NCBI GenBank assembly: GCA_027364815.1
Contig: DAHXOQ010000191.1
Coordinates: 1 to 5,783 of the forward strand
From: Acidobacteriaceae bacterium
GTDB lineage: Bacteria > Acidobacteriota > Terriglobia > Terriglobales > Acidobacteriaceae
Length of the DNA stretch: 5,783 nt
Direction: 5' to 3'
The translations under genes were made by a program, and so were the position numbers. The notes below the pieces were generated by a model. The model saw only the letters and a list, made by a program, of their open reading frames with translations, did no database searches and was not told where the DNA came from. Positions 5,184 through 5,783 of the stretch are shown in pieces. How positions within the stretch are numbered: the stretch's first letter is position 1; the number at the start of each line of letters is the position of its first letter.

Positions 5184-5348
5184 AAACATCAACACCTTCA
5201 GCACCACATCAACTACAGGTAAATCAATAATTTAACCTCTTCAACCTCTCAAAATAGCCGAATGAATTTCTCAAAAATCGACTGTGACACTGTGAAAACC
5301 ACTCTAAACCACTCCAATAAAACAACTTAAAAATCCCAATCTCAATGC

Positions 5349-5365
5349 ATCACAGCCACTGTGAT
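5349..5365 (-). terminator. Possible terminator of the permease gene
   Basis: ATCACAG and CTGTGAT form a 7-base perfect stem with a three-base loop, 17 bases past the permease stop on the minus strand. The nearest minus-strand T-run (GGGATTTTT) comes about 11 bases later and the stem is weak, so this is a tentative call. Confidence 0.35.
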
Positions 5366-5382
5366 CCTGTGCATCCTCCCGC

Positions 5383-5783
5383 TCACTCATACCGCAGTGC
5401 TTCAATCGGGTCGAGGTTGGCGGCGCGGATGGCGGGGATCATTCCGCTGACCAGGCCGGTGATGATCAGGATGATGGTCGCGACGAAGACCGACATCGGC
5501 GAGATGATGAGCTGGATGTCGGCGTTCTCGGCGTGCTTGGCGAGGGCGCTGTAGAAGGTGATGCGGCCGACCAGTGCGGAGACCAAATAAGCGAGTGAGA
5601 TGCCGGCGATGCCGCCAACGCCGGTGATGGCCATGGCTTCAGCGAGGAATTGGGTGAGGATGTGGTGGCGTTGCGCGCCGAGAGCCTTCTCGATTCCTAT
5701 TTCGCGGGTGCGCTGCTGGACGGCGACGAGCATGATGTTCATCAAACCGATGCCGGCAATGCCGAGAGTGAGCGCGCCACCCA
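5383..5783 (-). CDS. MacB/FtsX-type ABC transporter permease, C-terminal end only
   Basis: The frame stays open to the right edge and ends at TGA (5385-5383), giving the last 133 residues. It contains three membrane segments. The first is GGALTLGIAGIGLMNIMLVAV at the window edge, the second is around AMAITGVGGIAGISLAYLVSALV, and the third is around VFVATIILIITGLVSGMIPA. Between the first two is the conserved RTREIGIEKALGA loop, which in this family contacts the ATPase. The protein ends with ANLDPIEALRYE, the classic end of MacB-like permeases. These proteins work with a MacB-type ATPase and often a HlyD-like adaptor in export of peptides, drugs or lipoproteins through mechanotransmission. The TTG at 5745 is internal, because clear family sequence continues upstream of it. 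Base composition is G+C-rich like the chromosome. The ATPase gene or domain would lie outside the window. Confidence 0.9.
   Translation of the reverse strand, partial: GGALTLGIAGIGLMNIMLVAVQQRTREIGIEKALGAQRHHILTQFLAEAMAITGVGGIAGISLAYLVSALVGRITFYSALAKHAENADIQLIISPMSVFVATIILIITGLVSGMIPAIRAANLDPIEALRYE

Larger units (their letters stand above)
5093..5382. other. Intergenic region between the ribbon-helix-helix gene and the permease gene
   Basis: No convincing gene is seen in these 290 bases. They contain the second copy of the word CTGAGATCTGA (5133-5143), which runs into a tandem CTGACAA pair (5140-5153). They also hold a symmetric ACTAAC-CA-GTTAGT site (5170-5183), a tandem near-repeat of AAACCACTC (5296-5315), and a hairpin just past the permease stop (5349-5365). 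A toxin gene that might have partnered the ribbon-helix-helix protein is absent. Confidence 0.55.

Noticed and set aside
5296..5315. AAACCACTC tandem near-repeat as a CRISPR or iteron array
   Set aside because: There are only two short units with no spacers, no further copies and no replication or Cas genes.
5743..5745. TTG as start of a 120-residue minus-strand gene
   Set aside because: Conserved MacB-family sequence (LTLGIAGIG) continues upstream in frame to the window edge, so the gene is cut by the window, not started here.

Overview
The window looks like chromosomal DNA from a GC-rich soil-type bacterium. My best guess is Acidobacteriota (Terriglobia). This rests on recalled resemblance: a MacB-type permease gene end, an M24 peptidase tail, a small ribbon-helix-helix gene, and hairpins bearing CCCATCC/GGATGGG arms. 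Nothing here proves the phylum. There are no rRNA, tRNA or CRISPR signals and no transposase.

Layout: (1) 1-193, the C-terminal end of an M24 metallopeptidase (Xaa-Pro aminopeptidase type), + strand. (2) 480-1289, a membrane-anchored coiled-coil protein of unknown function, followed by a strong hairpin (1308-1342). (3) 1373-4526, a visibly more A/T-rich block. It holds a multi-pass membrane protein on the minus strand (1373-1999), a 339-base divergent intergenic region with several symmetric elements, an HD-domain phosphohydrolase related to SAMHD1/dGTPase-like proteins (2339-4072), and a co-directional small unknown protein (4131-4526) that ends in a long hairpin terminator (4610-4652). (4) 4883-5092, a lone ribbon-helix-helix (antitoxin-like) protein with no toxin beside it. 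(5) 5383-5783, the C-terminal end of a MacB/FtsX-type ABC transporter permease on the minus strand, running off the right edge.

The A/T-rich block is the interesting part. A 60-base sample inside the HD gene (3601-3660) is about 37% G+C by hand count. Comparable samples are about 58% in the coiled-coil gene (781-840) and about 68% in the permease gene (5521-5580). The block is bracketed by two related palindromic hairpins (1308-1342 and 4737-4782). An acquired HD nucleotide hydrolase, an unknown small partner and a divergent membrane protein make a plausible candidate defence or nucleotide-stress module. That function is inference from domain and context. The HD metal-binding residues themselves are directly visible and intact.
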